Source: Stenotrophomonas maltophilia
GTDB lineage: Bacteria; Pseudomonadota; Gammaproteobacteria; Xanthomonadales; Xanthomonadaceae
Assembly (NCBI RefSeq): GCF_900186865.1
Contig: NZ_LT906480.1
Coordinates: 1,072,001-1,136,000, forward strand
Reading direction: 5' to 3'
Length of the DNA stretch: 64,000 nucleotides
The notes beneath the pieces were generated by a model. That model searched no databases, was not told the origin of the DNA, and was given only the letters and a program-made list of their open reading frames with translations. The translations under genes and the position numbers were made by a program. Position 1 is the first letter of the stretch. Each line of letters starts with the position of its first letter. Shown piece by piece: positions 17,890-26,495 of the stretch.

Positions 17890-19152
17890 ATGAAGCGTCG
17901 CGTCGTCGTAACCGGCCTGGGTATCGTCTCGCCGTTGGGCAATGATCTGGCCAGCAGCTGGGAAGGCATCACCCACGGTCGTTCGGGCATCGGTCCGCTG
18001 ACCAACGTTGCTGATGCCTACGTGGATCGGTTCACCACCAAGATTGCAGGTGAGGTCAAGGGATTCGACATTACCGCCGACAATGAACTGTTCGGCAAGT
18101 TCCGGGTCAGCGGCAAGGATGCCAAGAAGATGGACCCGTTCATCCATTACGGCCTCGGTGCCTCGTTCATGGCCCTGCATGATTCGGGCCTGGAGATCAC
18201 CGACGCCAATGCCGAGCGCATCGGCGCCATCGTCGGCGCCGGCATCGGCGGCCTGCTCGGCATCGAAGAGCAGACCATCGAGTTCCACGAGGGCAAGAAG
18301 ATCTCGCCCTTCTACGTACCCAAGACCATCATCAACATGCTGCCGGGCCAGCTGAGCATCATCACCGGCCTGAAGGGTCCGTCGTTCTCGGCGGTCTCGG
18401 CGTGCGCGACCTCGAACCACTCGATCGGTACCGCGATGCGCATGATCCAGTACGGCGATGCTGACGTGATGGTGGTCGGCGGTGCCGAGCGTGGCTCGTC
18501 GCCGACCGCGCTGGGCGGCTTCTGCGCGATGAAGGCCATGAGCACCCGCAACGACGCCCCGGAACAGGCTTCGCGCCCGTGGGACAAGGACCGTGACGGC
18601 TTCGTGCTGGGCGACGGCGCCGGCATCCTGATCCTGGAAGAGTACGAACACGCCAAGGCACGTGGCGCGAAGATCTACTGCGAACTGGCCGGCTTCGGCG
18701 CCAGCTCCGACGCGTACCACATGACCGCACCGAGCGAGAACGGCGAAGGCGCCGCGCGCTGCATGGTCATGGCCATGAAGGACGCCGGCGTGACCCCGGA
18801 GCAGGTGGGTTACCTCAACGCGCACGGCACCTCCACGCCGCTGGGCGACCTGGGCGAGACCATGGCGATGAAGACCGCCTTCGGCGACCACGCCTACAAG
18901 ATGATGGTCAGCTCCACCAAGTCGATGACCGGCCACCTGCTGGGCGCTGCCGGCGGCGTGGAAGCGATCTTCTCGGTGATGGCGCTGCAGGACAACGTCA
19001 TTCCGCCGACCATCAACCTGCAGCAGCCGGGCGAAGGTTGCGACCTGGACTACGTGCCCAACGAAGCACGCCAGGCCAAGGTGGATGTGGTGATGTCCAA
19101 TGGCTTCGGCTTCGGCGGCACCAACGGCACGCTGATCTTCAAGCGCGTCTGA
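17890..19152 (+). CDS. fabF: 3-oxoacyl-ACP synthase II (KAS II)
   Basis: A 420-aa elongating condensing enzyme. The catalytic Cys is in [14 protein letters not shown] (Cys172), and the two histidines are in [12 protein letters not shown] and [11 protein letters not shown]. The N-terminus [17 protein letters not shown] and end [19 protein letters not shown] are typical. An AGGAG site is 7-8 nt before the ATG. It follows acpP as in E. coli and other Proteobacteria. Confidence 0.97.
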   Translation: MKRRVVVTGLGIVSPLGNDLASSWEGITHGRSGIGPLTNVADAYVDRFTTKIAGEVKGFDITADNELFGKFRVSGKDAKKMDPFIHYGLGASFMALHDSGLEITDANAERIGAIVGAGIGGLLGIEEQTIEFHEGKKISPFYVPKTIINMLPGQLSIITGLKGPSFSAVSACATSNHSIGTAMRMIQYGDADVMVVGGAERGSSPTALGGFCAMKAMSTRNDAPEQASRPWDKDRDGFVLGDGAGILILEEYEHAKARGAKIYCELAGFGASSDAYHMTAPSENGEGAARCMVMAMKDAGVTPEQVGYLNAHGTSTPLGDLGETMAMKTAFGDHAYKMMVSSTKSMTGHLLGAAGGVEAIFSVMALQDNVIPPTINLQQPGEGCDLDYVPNEARQAKVDVVMSNGFGFGGTNGTLIFKRV

Positions 19153-19167
19153 CTGGTGCGGTAGGTT

Positions 19168-19251
19168 GTAGAGTCGACTGTCAGTCGACTGCCCTTCGAT
19201 CCGCCGCGGTGATCGTTGATGGGAAAGCAGTCGACTGACAGTCGACTCTAC
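19168..19251. repeat. SMAG dimer between fabF and pabB
   Basis: Same inverted pair of AGTCGACTGTCAGTCGACT palindromes with GTAG and CTAC ends. It begins 16 bp after the fabF stop. Confidence 0.88.
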
Positions 19252-19342
19252 CCATCGGCAATCCGACAAACGGATCAACGCCGTGCACCACGGAGCCGCC
19301 GCAAGGCGGCTTCCGTGCATCTGATCCCCTGAACTGGCCATC

Positions 19343-20707
19343 ATGACCCACGCACCGCTGATCCACCCGCTGCCGCACCCGATCGACCTGCTGGCTCTGC
19401 AACAGCACGACCCGGCGCGTTTCCCGCTGCTGATGGAGTCCACCGCCTCGGGCACCGCCCAGGGCCGCTGGAGCCTGCTGCTGGCCGCGCAGGGCGAGGG
19501 CCTGCGGCTGGACGCCGACGGCCAGGTGCGTGACCTGCACGACGCCGTGCAGCCCGGCACGTTCCTGCAGGCGCTGGATCGCGCGTGGCAGGCCGAACGC
19601 CTGCCACATGACGGCAGCCACAGCCTGCCGTTCCGCGGCGGCTGGGCGCTGATGCTGGACTATGAAGTGGCCAGCCAGATCGAGCCGGTGCTGCCGGCGC
19701 GTGCACGCGAGGACGGCCGTCCGGCCGCGCTGGCACTGCGCTGCCCGGCAGCGGTGCTGCACGACCATCACAACGATGCCAGCTTCGTCATCGCCGAAGC
19801 CGGCGAGCAGGCACTGCTGGATGCGCTGGTGGCACTGGCCTCGGCGGCGTTGCCCGACGCCGGGCAGGGCTGGCAGCCGCCGCAGTCGGTGGGCGAGGAC
19901 GCGCCGCAGCGCTTCACCGACGGCGTGCGCCGGGTGATCGAGTACCTGCGTGCCGGCGACGTGTTCCAGGTGAACCTGTCGCGGCGCTGGAGCGCGCAGT
20001 TCGCTGCGCCGGTCAGCCCGCAGGCACTGTATGCACAGCTGCGTCGTGCCAACCCGGCGCCGTTTGCCGGCCTGTTCAGCGCGCACGGCCGCCACGTGGT
20101 CAGTTCCTCGCCGGAGCGGCTGGTGTCGGTGCATGCCGGCCATGCGCAGACCCGTCCGATCGCCGGTACGCGGCCGCGCTTCGAGGGCGACGATGACGCC
20201 GCGCGTATCCAGGAACTGGTCGGCCACCCCAAGGAGCGTGCCGAGCACGTGATGCTGATCGACCTGGAGCGCAACGACCTGGGCCGCATCTGCCTGCCGG
20301 GCACCGTGGTGGTGGATGAGCTGATGACCGTGGAGAGCTATGCCCATGTGCACCACATCGTCAGCAATGTCAGTGGCCACCTGCGCCCGGAGGTCACGCC
20401 GGGCGAGGTGATCGCCGCCACCTTCCCGGGCGGCACCATCACCGGCTGCCCGAAGGTGCGCTGCATGCAGATCATCAGCGAACTGGAACAGGTGCCGCGC
20501 GGTGCCTATACCGGCGCCTTCGGCTGGCTGAACCGCGATGGCGACCTGGACCTGAACATCCTGATCCGCACCGCTGAAGTGGATGGCCACGAGGTCAGCT
20601 TCCGCACCGGCGCCGGCATCGTGGTCGATTCGGACCCGGACAAGGAGCTGGACGAGACCCGCGCCAAGGCTCGCGGCCTGCTGCGCGCACTGGGCCAGCA
20701 GGGGTAG
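19343..20707 (+). CDS. pabB: Aminodeoxychorismate synthase component I
   Basis: A 454-aa chorismate-binding enzyme of folate synthesis. Conserved features are GDVFQVNLSRRW, the SSSPERLVSV box, PIAGTRPR, ELVGHPKERAEHVMLIDLERNDLGR, and FPGGTITGCPKVRCMQIISELE, plus the terminal TGAGIVVDSDP. These fit anthranilate/aminodeoxychorismate synthase. PabB is preferred over TrpE because of the PIAGTRPR motif and its place before mltG, tmk and holB. Its TAG stop lies within a SMAG element. Confidence 0.88.
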   Translation: MTHAPLIHPLPHPIDLLALQQHDPARFPLLMESTASGTAQGRWSLLLAAQGEGLRLDADGQVRDLHDAVQPGTFLQALDRAWQAERLPHDGSHSLPFRGGWALMLDYEVASQIEPVLPARAREDGRPAALALRCPAAVLHDHHNDASFVIAEAGEQALLDALVALASAALPDAGQGWQPPQSVGEDAPQRFTDGVRRVIEYLRAGDVFQVNLSRRWSAQFAAPVSPQALYAQLRRANPAPFAGLFSAHGRHVVSSSPERLVSVHAGHAQTRPIAGTRPRFEGDDDAARIQELVGHPKERAEHVMLIDLERNDLGRICLPGTVVVDELMTVESYAHVHHIVSNVSGHLRPEVTPGEVIAATFPGGTITGCPKVRCMQIISELEQVPRGAYTGAFGWLNRDGDLDLNILIRTAEVDGHEVSFRTGAGIVVDSDPDKELDETRAKARGLLRALGQQG

Positions 20708-20776
20708 TGCCGGCCGCTGGCCGGCAACCTCATTCATCCACGATCCACGCGATTGCCGGTCAGCGGCCGGCGCTAC
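20704..20776. repeat. SMAG dimer, second sequence subtype, overlapping the pabB stop
   Basis: GTAGTGCCGGCCGCTGGCCGGC and its inverted partner GCCGGTCAGCGGCCGGCGCTAC frame about 25 bp. The opening GTAG supplies the pabB TAG codon. A further single palindrome (TGCCGACCGTTGGTCGGCA) follows at 20808-20826. Confidence 0.82.
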
Positions 20777-20905
20777 CGGTACCGGCGGGTGCCGTTGTTC
20801 CGGTGGGTGCCGACCGTTGGTCGGCACTGGGTGTGTGGCTCTGGTCATGACCCCACATCACCGGCACGGTATCCTGCACGACGGAATCGAGTTCAGAGGT
20901 AGTCC

Positions 20906-21967
20906 ATGGCGGGAGCCAAGCGCGGGTGTCTGTTCGTGGTAACGCTGGTGGTGGTGCTGGGAGCCGTCGTGGCCGGCGTGGGCGCGTGGTTCTTCTACCA
21001 GCAGACGCGTTTCGCCGATGCCCCGATCACCCCGACTGCCGAGAGCATGGTCATCGCCAGCGGCGATGGCATGAACAGCGTGCTGCGCAAGCTGCGCGAT
21101 GCAGGTGTGGATGAAGGCCAGGACACCCAGTGGCAGCTGCTGGCGCGCCAGCTTGATGCCGCCGGCAAGCTGAAGGTGGGCGAGTACGCGCTCAGTGGCG
21201 AGCTGACCCCGCGCGAGCTGCTGCTGCGCATGCGCGCCGGCAAGGTGCTGCAGCACCGCGTCACCATCGTCGAGGGCTGGAATATCCGCCAGCTGCGTGC
21301 TGCGCTCAAGCGCGCCGAGCCGCTGCTGCACACCACCGACAATCTTGATGATGCCGCGCTGATGCAGCGCCTCGGCTTCGGTGGCCAGCATCCGGAAGGC
21401 CGCTTCCTGCCGGAGACCTATGTCTACCAGCGTGGCGACAGCGATCTGGACGTGCTCAAGCGCGCCCATGCCGCAATGGAAAAGGCGCTGGACGAAGCGT
21501 GGGAAAGCCGCGCGCCGGACCTGCCGATCAACACGCCCTACGAACTGCTGACGATGGCCTCGATCATCGAGAAGGAAACCGCGCTGGCCAGCGAACGCCC
21601 GCAGATTGCCGGCGTGTTCATGCGCCGCCTGAAGATCGGCATGCGCCTGCAGACCGACCCGACCGTGATCTACGGCCTCGGTGCCGCGTATGACGGCAAC
21701 ATCCGCCGTCGCGACCTGACCACCGATACGCCGTACAACACCTACACCCGTGCCGGCCTGACCCCGACCCCGATCGCGATGCCCAGCCGCGACGCGCTGA
21801 TGGCCGCCGCGCAACCCGCTGCGGGCGACGCGCTGTACTTCGTCGCGGTGGGCGATGGCAGCGGCGCGCACGTGTTCTCGCCCAGCCTGGACCAGCACAA
21901 CGCCGCAGTCGCCCGCTACCTGCAGCAGCTGCGCCAGCAACGTACCCAGGAGACCCCGGCGCAATGA
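20906..21967 (+). CDS. mltG: Endolytic murein transglycosylase MltG
   Basis: A 353-aa YceG-family protein that cuts nascent glycan strands and limits their length. One N-terminal membrane helix (about 9-29) anchors a periplasmic LysM-like part and the catalytic domain. The catalytic Glu lies in MASIIEKETALASERPQIAGVF, followed by RLKIGMRLQTDPTVIYG and YNTYTRAGLTPTPIAMP, all family hallmarks. The stop overlaps the tmk start (ATGA). Confidence 0.95.
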   Translation: MAGAKRGCLFVVTLVVVLGAVVAGVGAWFFYQQTRFADAPITPTAESMVIASGDGMNSVLRKLRDAGVDEGQDTQWQLLARQLDAAGKLKVGEYALSGELTPRELLLRMRAGKVLQHRVTIVEGWNIRQLRAALKRAEPLLHTTDNLDDAALMQRLGFGGQHPEGRFLPETYVYQRGDSDLDVLKRAHAAMEKALDEAWESRAPDLPINTPYELLTMASIIEKETALASERPQIAGVFMRRLKIGMRLQTDPTVIYGLGAAYDGNIRRRDLTTDTPYNTYTRAGLTPTPIAMPSRDALMAAAQPAAGDALYFVAVGDGSGAHVFSPSLDQHNAAVARYLQQLRQQRTQETPAQ

Positions 21968-22629
21968 GTCCCGCGCTGCTTCGCCACCCGCGTTTCGTCA
22001 GCCTGGAAGGCGGCGAGGGCGCGGGCAAGACCACCGCCATCAATGCCATCCGTGACTGCCTGCGCAGCCACGGTCATGAGGTGGTACTGACCCGCGAGCC
22101 GGGCGGTACGCCGCTGGCCGAGCGCATCCGTGGCCTGGTGCTGAAACCCGATGCCGAGATCGCCGCCGAACCGCTCAGCGCCGAAGCCGAGCTGCTGCTG
22201 GTGTTCGCCGCGCGCGCGCAGCATGTGCGCCAGGTGATCCAGCCGGCGCTGCAGCGCGGCGCTTATGTGCTGAGTGATCGCTTCACCGATTCCAGCTATG
22301 CCTACCAGGGCGGTGGCCGTGGCCTCGATCCGCAGTGGATTGCCGATCTGGAGCGCCGCGCGGTGGGCCTGCTGCCGGGCCTGACCCTGCTGCTGGACGT
22401 GGACGTGGCCGTCGGCCGGGCACGCGCCAATGGCCGTGACCTGTGGCCGGACCGCATCGAGAGCGAACAGGATGATTTCTTCCAGCGCGTGCGCGAAGTG
22501 TTCCGCAGCCGTGCGCAGCAGGATCCGCAGCGCTTCGCGTTGATCGACGCCGGCCAGGTACAGGCGCGCGTCGCCGCTGATGTAGTTGCGCGTGTCGAGC
22601 GCTGGCTGCAGGACGGGGAGGGCGCATGA
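21964..22629 (+). CDS. tmk: Thymidylate kinase
   Basis: A 221-aa kinase that phosphorylates dTMP to dTDP. The P-loop is EGGEGAGKTTAINAI (about 13-27), the DR-Y motif is in LSDRFTDSSYAYQGGGRG, and the lid region holds RANGRDLWPDRIES. The ATGA overlaps with mltG before it and holB after it suggest translational coupling. Confidence 0.96.
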   Translation: MSPALLRHPRFVSLEGGEGAGKTTAINAIRDCLRSHGHEVVLTREPGGTPLAERIRGLVLKPDAEIAAEPLSAEAELLLVFAARAQHVRQVIQPALQRGAYVLSDRFTDSSYAYQGGGRGLDPQWIADLERRAVGLLPGLTLLLDVDVAVGRARANGRDLWPDRIESEQDDFFQRVREVFRSRAQQDPQRFALIDAGQVQARVAADVVARVERWLQDGEGA

Positions 22630-23582
22630 GCACGTTTTCGCCCTGGCAGCAGCGCGCGTTCGACCAGACCGTGGCCGCGCTCGATGCCGGTCGCCTCGGC
22701 CATGGCCTGCTGATCTGCGGGCCGGCCGGGCTGGGCAAGCGTGAGGTGGCGCTGGCATTGGCCGACCACGTGCTGGCCCGCGGTGATGCCGCGCATGCCA
22801 CGCGCACGCGCCAGCTGATCGCTGCGGGTACCCATCCGGACCTGCAGCTGGTCAGCTTCATTCCGAACAAGAGCGGCGACAAGCTGCGTACCGAGATCGT
22901 CATCGAGCAGGTGCGCGAGATCACCGACAAGCTGGCGCTGACCCCGCAGTACGGCGTGGCGCAGGTGGTGATCGTGGACCCGGCCGATGCGATCAACCGC
23001 TCGGCCGCCAACGCGCTGCTGAAGACGCTGGAAGAGCCGCAGCCCGGCCGCTACCTGTGGCTGATCAGCAGCGACCCGGCGCGCCTGCCGCAGACCATCC
23101 GCAGCCGTTGCCAACGCCTGGAATTCAAGCTGCCGCCGCAGCACGAAGCGCTGGCCTGGCTGCAGCAGCAGGGCCACAGCGAAGCATCGGCGCGCGAAGC
23201 GCTGGAGGCCGCCCGCGGCCATCCCGGCCAGGCCGACAACTGGCTGCGCGAAGACGGCCTGAGCCTGCGCCGCGAAGTCGGTCGAGATCTGGAACAGCTG
23301 GCCGCCGGCAAGACCGGCGCGGTGGAGCTGGCGCAGAAGTGGTGTGGTGACGACAACGCGGCGCTGCGCCTGCGCTTTGCCGCCGACCTGGCGCTGGCCC
23401 AGGCCAGCACCGATGCCTTGACCACGCCGGAGCGATTGCACAAGCTTGCAGCCTGGTTCGATGCGGCCAACCGCACCCGCGACCTGCTGCGCACCACGGT
23501 GCGTGCAGACCTTGCGGTGGTCGAGTTGCTGCTGGCCTGGAACAAGGTGAACGAGCGGCCTGCCGCAAGGGGAAATCGATGA
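22626..23582 (+). CDS. holB: DNA polymerase III subunit delta'
   Basis: A 318-aa clamp-loader subunit. It keeps the AAA+ fold but has a degenerate Walker A (GPAGLGKREVALALA). It has VIVDPADAINRSAANALLKTLEEP in place of a DEVH Walker B, and it retains the SRC arginine-finger motif in TIRSRCQRLEF. Pairs with DnaX and HolA at the fork. Coupled by ATGA at both ends. Confidence 0.94.
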   Translation: MSTFSPWQQRAFDQTVAALDAGRLGHGLLICGPAGLGKREVALALADHVLARGDAAHATRTRQLIAAGTHPDLQLVSFIPNKSGDKLRTEIVIEQVREITDKLALTPQYGVAQVVIVDPADAINRSAANALLKTLEEPQPGRYLWLISSDPARLPQTIRSRCQRLEFKLPPQHEALAWLQQQGHSEASAREALEAARGHPGQADNWLREDGLSLRREVGRDLEQLAAGKTGAVELAQKWCGDDNAALRLRFAADLALAQASTDALTTPERLHKLAAWFDAANRTRDLLRTTVRADLAVVELLLAWNKVNERPAARGNR

Positions 23583-23932
23583 GTGCCAGCAACGCCCGCC
23601 AGGGCATCCTGTCCCTGGCCGTGAAGGACAAAGCCGCGCTGTACAGCGCGTACATGCCGTTCGTGAAGAACGGCGGCATCTTCGTGCCCACGCCCAAGCG
23701 CTACTTCCTGGGCGACGAGGTGTTCCTGCTGCTGACCCTGCCCGATTCCAGCGAGCGCCTGCCGGTGGCCGGCAAGGTGATCTGGGTGACCCCGGCCGGC
23801 GCGCAGGGTAACCGCACCGCCGGCATTGGCGTGCAGCTCGCCGACGGTGCCGAAGGCGAGGGCGTGCGCCACAAGATCGAGACTCTGCTGGCCGGGCTTA
23901 CCGGCTCGGACAAGCCGACCCACACGATGTGA
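23579..23932 (+). CDS. pilZ: Atypical PilZ domain protein
   Basis: A 117-aa protein, MSASNARQGILSLAVKDKAALYSAYMPFVKNGGIFVPT. It is the PilZ needed for type IV pilus function in Pseudomonas and Xanthomonas. The usual c-di-GMP-binding motifs RxxxR and DxSxxG are missing: the corresponding parts read NGGIFVP and IGVQLAD. It therefore probably does not bind the nucleotide, as shown for the Xanthomonas homologue, and acts through protein partners such as PilB and an EAL protein. Last of four ATGA-coupled genes. Confidence 0.92.
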   Translation: MSASNARQGILSLAVKDKAALYSAYMPFVKNGGIFVPTPKRYFLGDEVFLLLTLPDSSERLPVAGKVIWVTPAGAQGNRTAGIGVQLADGAEGEGVRHKIETLLAGLTGSDKPTHTM

Positions 23933-23995
23933 GGTAGCGCCGGGCCATGCGGCTGCATGCCTCGAAACGCCCGTGAACACGAATGTGAAAAAGTG

Positions 23996-24023
23996 TTGAC
24001 GGCCTCTGAAAAGCCCCTATAAT
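23996..24023 (+). promoter_or_regulatory. Consensus sigma-70 promoter of tRNA-Val
   Basis: TTGACG (-35) and a perfect TATAAT (-10) are separated by 16 bp. The tRNA begins 20 nt after the -10 box. Confidence 0.8.
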
Positions 24024-24043
24024 GAGCGGCTCAGCAACACACC

Positions 24044-24118
24044 GGGCGGTTAGCTCAGCGGTAGAGCATTGCCTTCACACGGCAAGGGTCACAGGTTCGA
24101 TCCCTGTACCGCCCACCA
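24044..24118 (+). tRNA. tRNA-Val (anticodon CAC)
   Basis: A 75-nt tRNA with encoded CCA. GGGCGGU pairs with ACCGCCC in the acceptor stem, the D-loop has AGCUCAGCGGUAGAGC, and the T-arm has GGUUCGAUCC. The anticodon loop UUCACAC gives CAC, reading GUG valine codons. A strong promoter precedes it and a terminator follows. Confidence 0.97.
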
Positions 24119-24135
24119 TGTTGCAGAACGAAAGA

Positions 24136-24160
24136 AGCCTCCAGAAATGGGGGCTTTTTT
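24136..24160 (+). terminator. Intrinsic terminator of tRNA-Val
   Basis: AGCCTCCA and TGGGGGCT pair around a GAAA loop (one G-T pair), followed by TTTTT. It lies 17 bp after the tRNA. Confidence 0.9.
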
Positions 24161-24351
24161 GTTGCCTGACCATCAGCGCGGCTTTCCGGCATCGTTGGCA
24201 GCGCGACTCACCGGCTCCCTCAACCGCGCGAAGCGCTCGGGGGACGCACTTCACCGATGCGGGCACAGGATTCCATCCATGCGCTGTTCCGTGGTTCACG
24301 GCCGGCGTACTCTCGAGGCAGTGCCGTGCCCCCATTCCCTGGAGTGCCACC

Positions 24352-24732
24352 ATGCCGCTCGCCCGCATCGATCTTCGCAAAGGTAAATCCGCCGACTACC
24401 TGCAACGTGTCGGCGAAGCCATCTACCAGGCCATGCGCGCGGTGGGCGTGCCGGAGAACGACCGCTTCCAGATCTTCCAGCAGCACGACGCCGACACGCT
24501 GATCTACGACCCCGGCTATCTGGGCGTGGACCGCACCGACGATTTCATCTGCATCCAGATCACCTGGAACGAAGGGCGTACGCTGGAGCAGAAGAAGGCG
24601 TTGTACGCCGGCATCGCCGATGGACTGCACGCGGCGGTGGGCATCCGCCGCGAGGATGTGTTCATCAATCTTGTTGAAGTAAAGAAGGAGAACTGGTCGT
24701 TCGGCAATGGCGTGGCGCAGTACGTGAGTTGA
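24352..24732 (+). CDS. Tautomerase family protein
   Basis: A 126-aa protein starting MPLARIDLRKGKSADYLQRVGEAIYQAMRAVGVPENDRFQIF. Pro2 becomes the N-terminal catalytic proline after Met removal, the hallmark of the tautomerase (4-oxalocrotonate tautomerase/MSAD) superfamily. The length fits the fused double beta-alpha-beta subgroup. The region DFICIQITWNEGRTLEQKKALYAGIADGL is typical of that group. The GGAG site lies 8 nt before the ATG. It is the last host gene before the tail locus and converges on gene D with only 30 bp between the stops. Confidence 0.85.
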   Translation: MPLARIDLRKGKSADYLQRVGEAIYQAMRAVGVPENDRFQIFQQHDADTLIYDPGYLGVDRTDDFICIQITWNEGRTLEQKKALYAGIADGLHAAVGIRREDVFINLVEVKKENWSFGNGVAQYVS

Positions 24733-24762
24733 TGCGCGGAAAGCACCACGCATGGCGTGAAT

Positions 24763-25836
24763 CTACACCTCGCTGCCGACCTGCTCGCCTTCGCTGGCCG
24801 GGGCATTGCTGGCCGCTTTTACTGCGTCGGCGCTGTTGGGTTGTTCGCATTCGATGCGGGTGACATAGCCCTCGCTGCCGATGCTGTGCTCGGCACGCTT
24901 GACCAGCCACTGCCCATCCACGCCCTCGCGGAACCCCTGCATCACCACCGTGGCCTCGGCCATCAGCGTCTCGCGGCCGGGCAGGGTGTAGCTGAGCGTC
25001 CGCGTCTGCCGTGCCTGTTCGCGATGCTTGGCGCGCGCCGCCGCCTCTGCGCTCTCCCGGTCGGCATAGGCCATGCGCAGGCGCATGATCGGTTCACCGC
25101 TGCCGACCTTCACTTCCTGGCGCTTGGCACTGCGCACGTCGCGGTAGTAGGCAATGGTGGTACCGGCATCTTCGCGTGCGGCAAGGGTTACCCGATAGTC
25201 GCTGCCATCGGCCGGGGTGAGGGTGACATCGGGAATGCGCTCGCCGCTGGCGCTGGTGGATTCGCCCCGCTTCACGAACACCAGGCGCCCGCCTCCGGGC
25301 TTGGCGATGGCATCGTGCTGTTTGGCCAGGCGCAGCAGAAGGTTCATGTCCGACTCCTGCGACTGCACCGTCAGCGGAAGCACGATGGACGCCAGCGATG
25401 CGTTCACCGCTGCCTTCAGCCCATGCTCGCCGGCCATGCGTCGCACCATGTCGCCGATCGTGGTGCCCTTCTTCCAGGTGCGCGTCTTCTGCGTCTGCAG
25501 GTCGCTCTTGCCCCCCTTGCTGGTCTCGAACGGTGCCGCCCTGGCGCGCAGCGTCATGCTGCCGGGAAAGCCGGAGATCTCCACCTCGTCGCAGATGTAC
25601 AGGCCCACGCGCCGCACTTCGCCGTCATAGCCGATGAAGGCCTCCAGTTCCGCGCCAACCGGTGGCAGCTGGATCGGATCGGACGGATCGTGGTCGGCCA
25701 GCTGCAGTTCCAGCGTGTCTGACGTGTTGCCGGTCTCGTCGGTGATGCGCAGCGACTTGAAGCGCGCCATGATCTTGTTGGTGATGTCCTGGCTGTTGGC
25801 CACCACGCGGAAGGCCGGTGTGATGTTCAATCCCAC
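24763..25836 (-). CDS. D: Tailocin tail hub protein gpD (phage late control D family)
   Basis: A 357-aa homologue of P2 gpD and the VgrG N-terminal hub, which forms the centre of the baseplate. Typical regions: RFKSLRITDETGNTSDTLEL, EVEISGFPGSMTLRARAAPF, and KTRTWKKGTTIGDMVRRMAGEHGL, followed by SDMNLLLRLAKQHDAIAKPGGGRLVF. It is the last gene of the minus-strand tail operon U-X-D and overlaps X by 10 bp. Family length normal, no truncation. Confidence 0.93.
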   Translation of the reverse strand: MGLNITPAFRVVANSQDITNKIMARFKSLRITDETGNTSDTLELQLADHDPSDPIQLPPVGAELEAFIGYDGEVRRVGLYICDEVEISGFPGSMTLRARAAPFETSKGGKSDLQTQKTRTWKKGTTIGDMVRRMAGEHGLKAAVNASLASIVLPLTVQSQESDMNLLLRLAKQHDAIAKPGGGRLVFVKRGESTSASGERIPDVTLTPADGSDYRVTLAAREDAGTTIAYYRDVRSAKRQEVKVGSGEPIMRLRMAYADRESAEAAARAKHREQARQTRTLSYTLPGRETLMAEATVVMQGFREGVDGQWLVKRAEHSIGSEGYVTRIECEQPNSADAVKAASNAPASEGEQVGSEV

Positions 25837-26042
25837 AGGGCGACTCCCTTGCGCTCGCTGGCCGGGCGCTGCACCTCCGGCAGGGTGATCGCTACGCCGG
25901 CAGGCAGTACCGGGCCGCGTGCGGCCAGGCCCGGGTTGGCATCGAACACCGCGCGCAGGATGGCCGGTGACTGCTCGCCATAATGCGCGTAGGCGATACG
26001 GTCTACGACGTCGCCGTCGCGGGTGCTATACGTTCGTGCCAT
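25827..26042 (-). CDS. X: Tail protein X (LysM-like)
   Basis: A 71-aa protein, MARTYSTRDGDVVDRIAYAHYG, ending in the PEVQRP segment after LPAGVAITLP. This is the small LysM-like P2 gpX, thought to connect hub and tube. It overlaps U by 17 bp and D by 10 bp. Confidence 0.92.
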   Translation of the reverse strand: MARTYSTRDGDVVDRIAYAHYGEQSPAILRAVFDANPGLAARGPVLPAGVAITLPEVQRPASERKGVALWD

Positions 26043-26493
26043 TGCTGTGCTTCCGCAGTGAAAGGGTGAATTCCTGTTTCAGGATCGCGCTGTCGGCGGT
26101 GAACTCGCTGGCGGTGGCATCGATCTTCTCGATGACCCACAGGCCCAGGTTGCCGCCTTTGCCGGTCAGCAGTCGATGAGGCGTGCCCTGCGCGGCCAGC
26201 TTGCGCAGCTGTGAGAGCTCATTGCCGGCGCCGCGGAACTGGTAGTAGATGACGCCCGGCAGGGTCATGCTGGCTGAGCCCGGTCCGGTGTACTGCAGGG
26301 CCGCCATCTGGCCGATGCGGTCCTGCGCCTGCCAGCGATACTCGTTGGATTGCTGGATCTCCCGGAAGACCGCGGTGTTGAGGCTGAACTTGAAGCCGCC
26401 CAGCATCAGCAGGACCGGGGCGTTGCCGGAGTCATTGGCTTTGAACTGCGACAGCAGCTTGTCCACAGTGCCGGTTACGAATTCGCGTTTCAT
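26026..26493 (-). CDS. U: Tail protein U
   Basis: A 155-aa protein with the gpU pattern: VLLMLGGFKFSLNTAVFREIQ, then EYRWQAQDRIG, ALQYTGPGSASMTLPGVIYY, and LRKLAAQGTPHRLLTGKG. In P2 gpU is needed for tail assembly and probably acts near the baseplate or tube end. The ATG lies 2 bp after the tape-measure stop. A longer frame reaching 27054 is only an out-of-frame shadow of gene T. Confidence 0.92.
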   Translation of the reverse strand: MKREFVTGTVDKLLSQFKANDSGNAPVLLMLGGFKFSLNTAVFREIQQSNEYRWQAQDRIGQMAALQYTGPGSASMTLPGVIYYQFRGAGNELSQLRKLAAQGTPHRLLTGKGGNLGLWVIEKIDATASEFTADSAILKQEFTLSLRKHSNGTNV

Positions 26494-26495
26494 GC

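Noticed and set aside
24044..24118. tRNA-Val as the integration site of the tail locus
   Set aside because: The tautomerase gene lies between them, no integrase is present, and I find no copy of the tRNA 3' end near 44.5 kb.
24757..25722. Plus-strand open frame of 321 aa opposite gene D
   Set aside because: The minus strand encodes a clear gpD family protein over the same bases.
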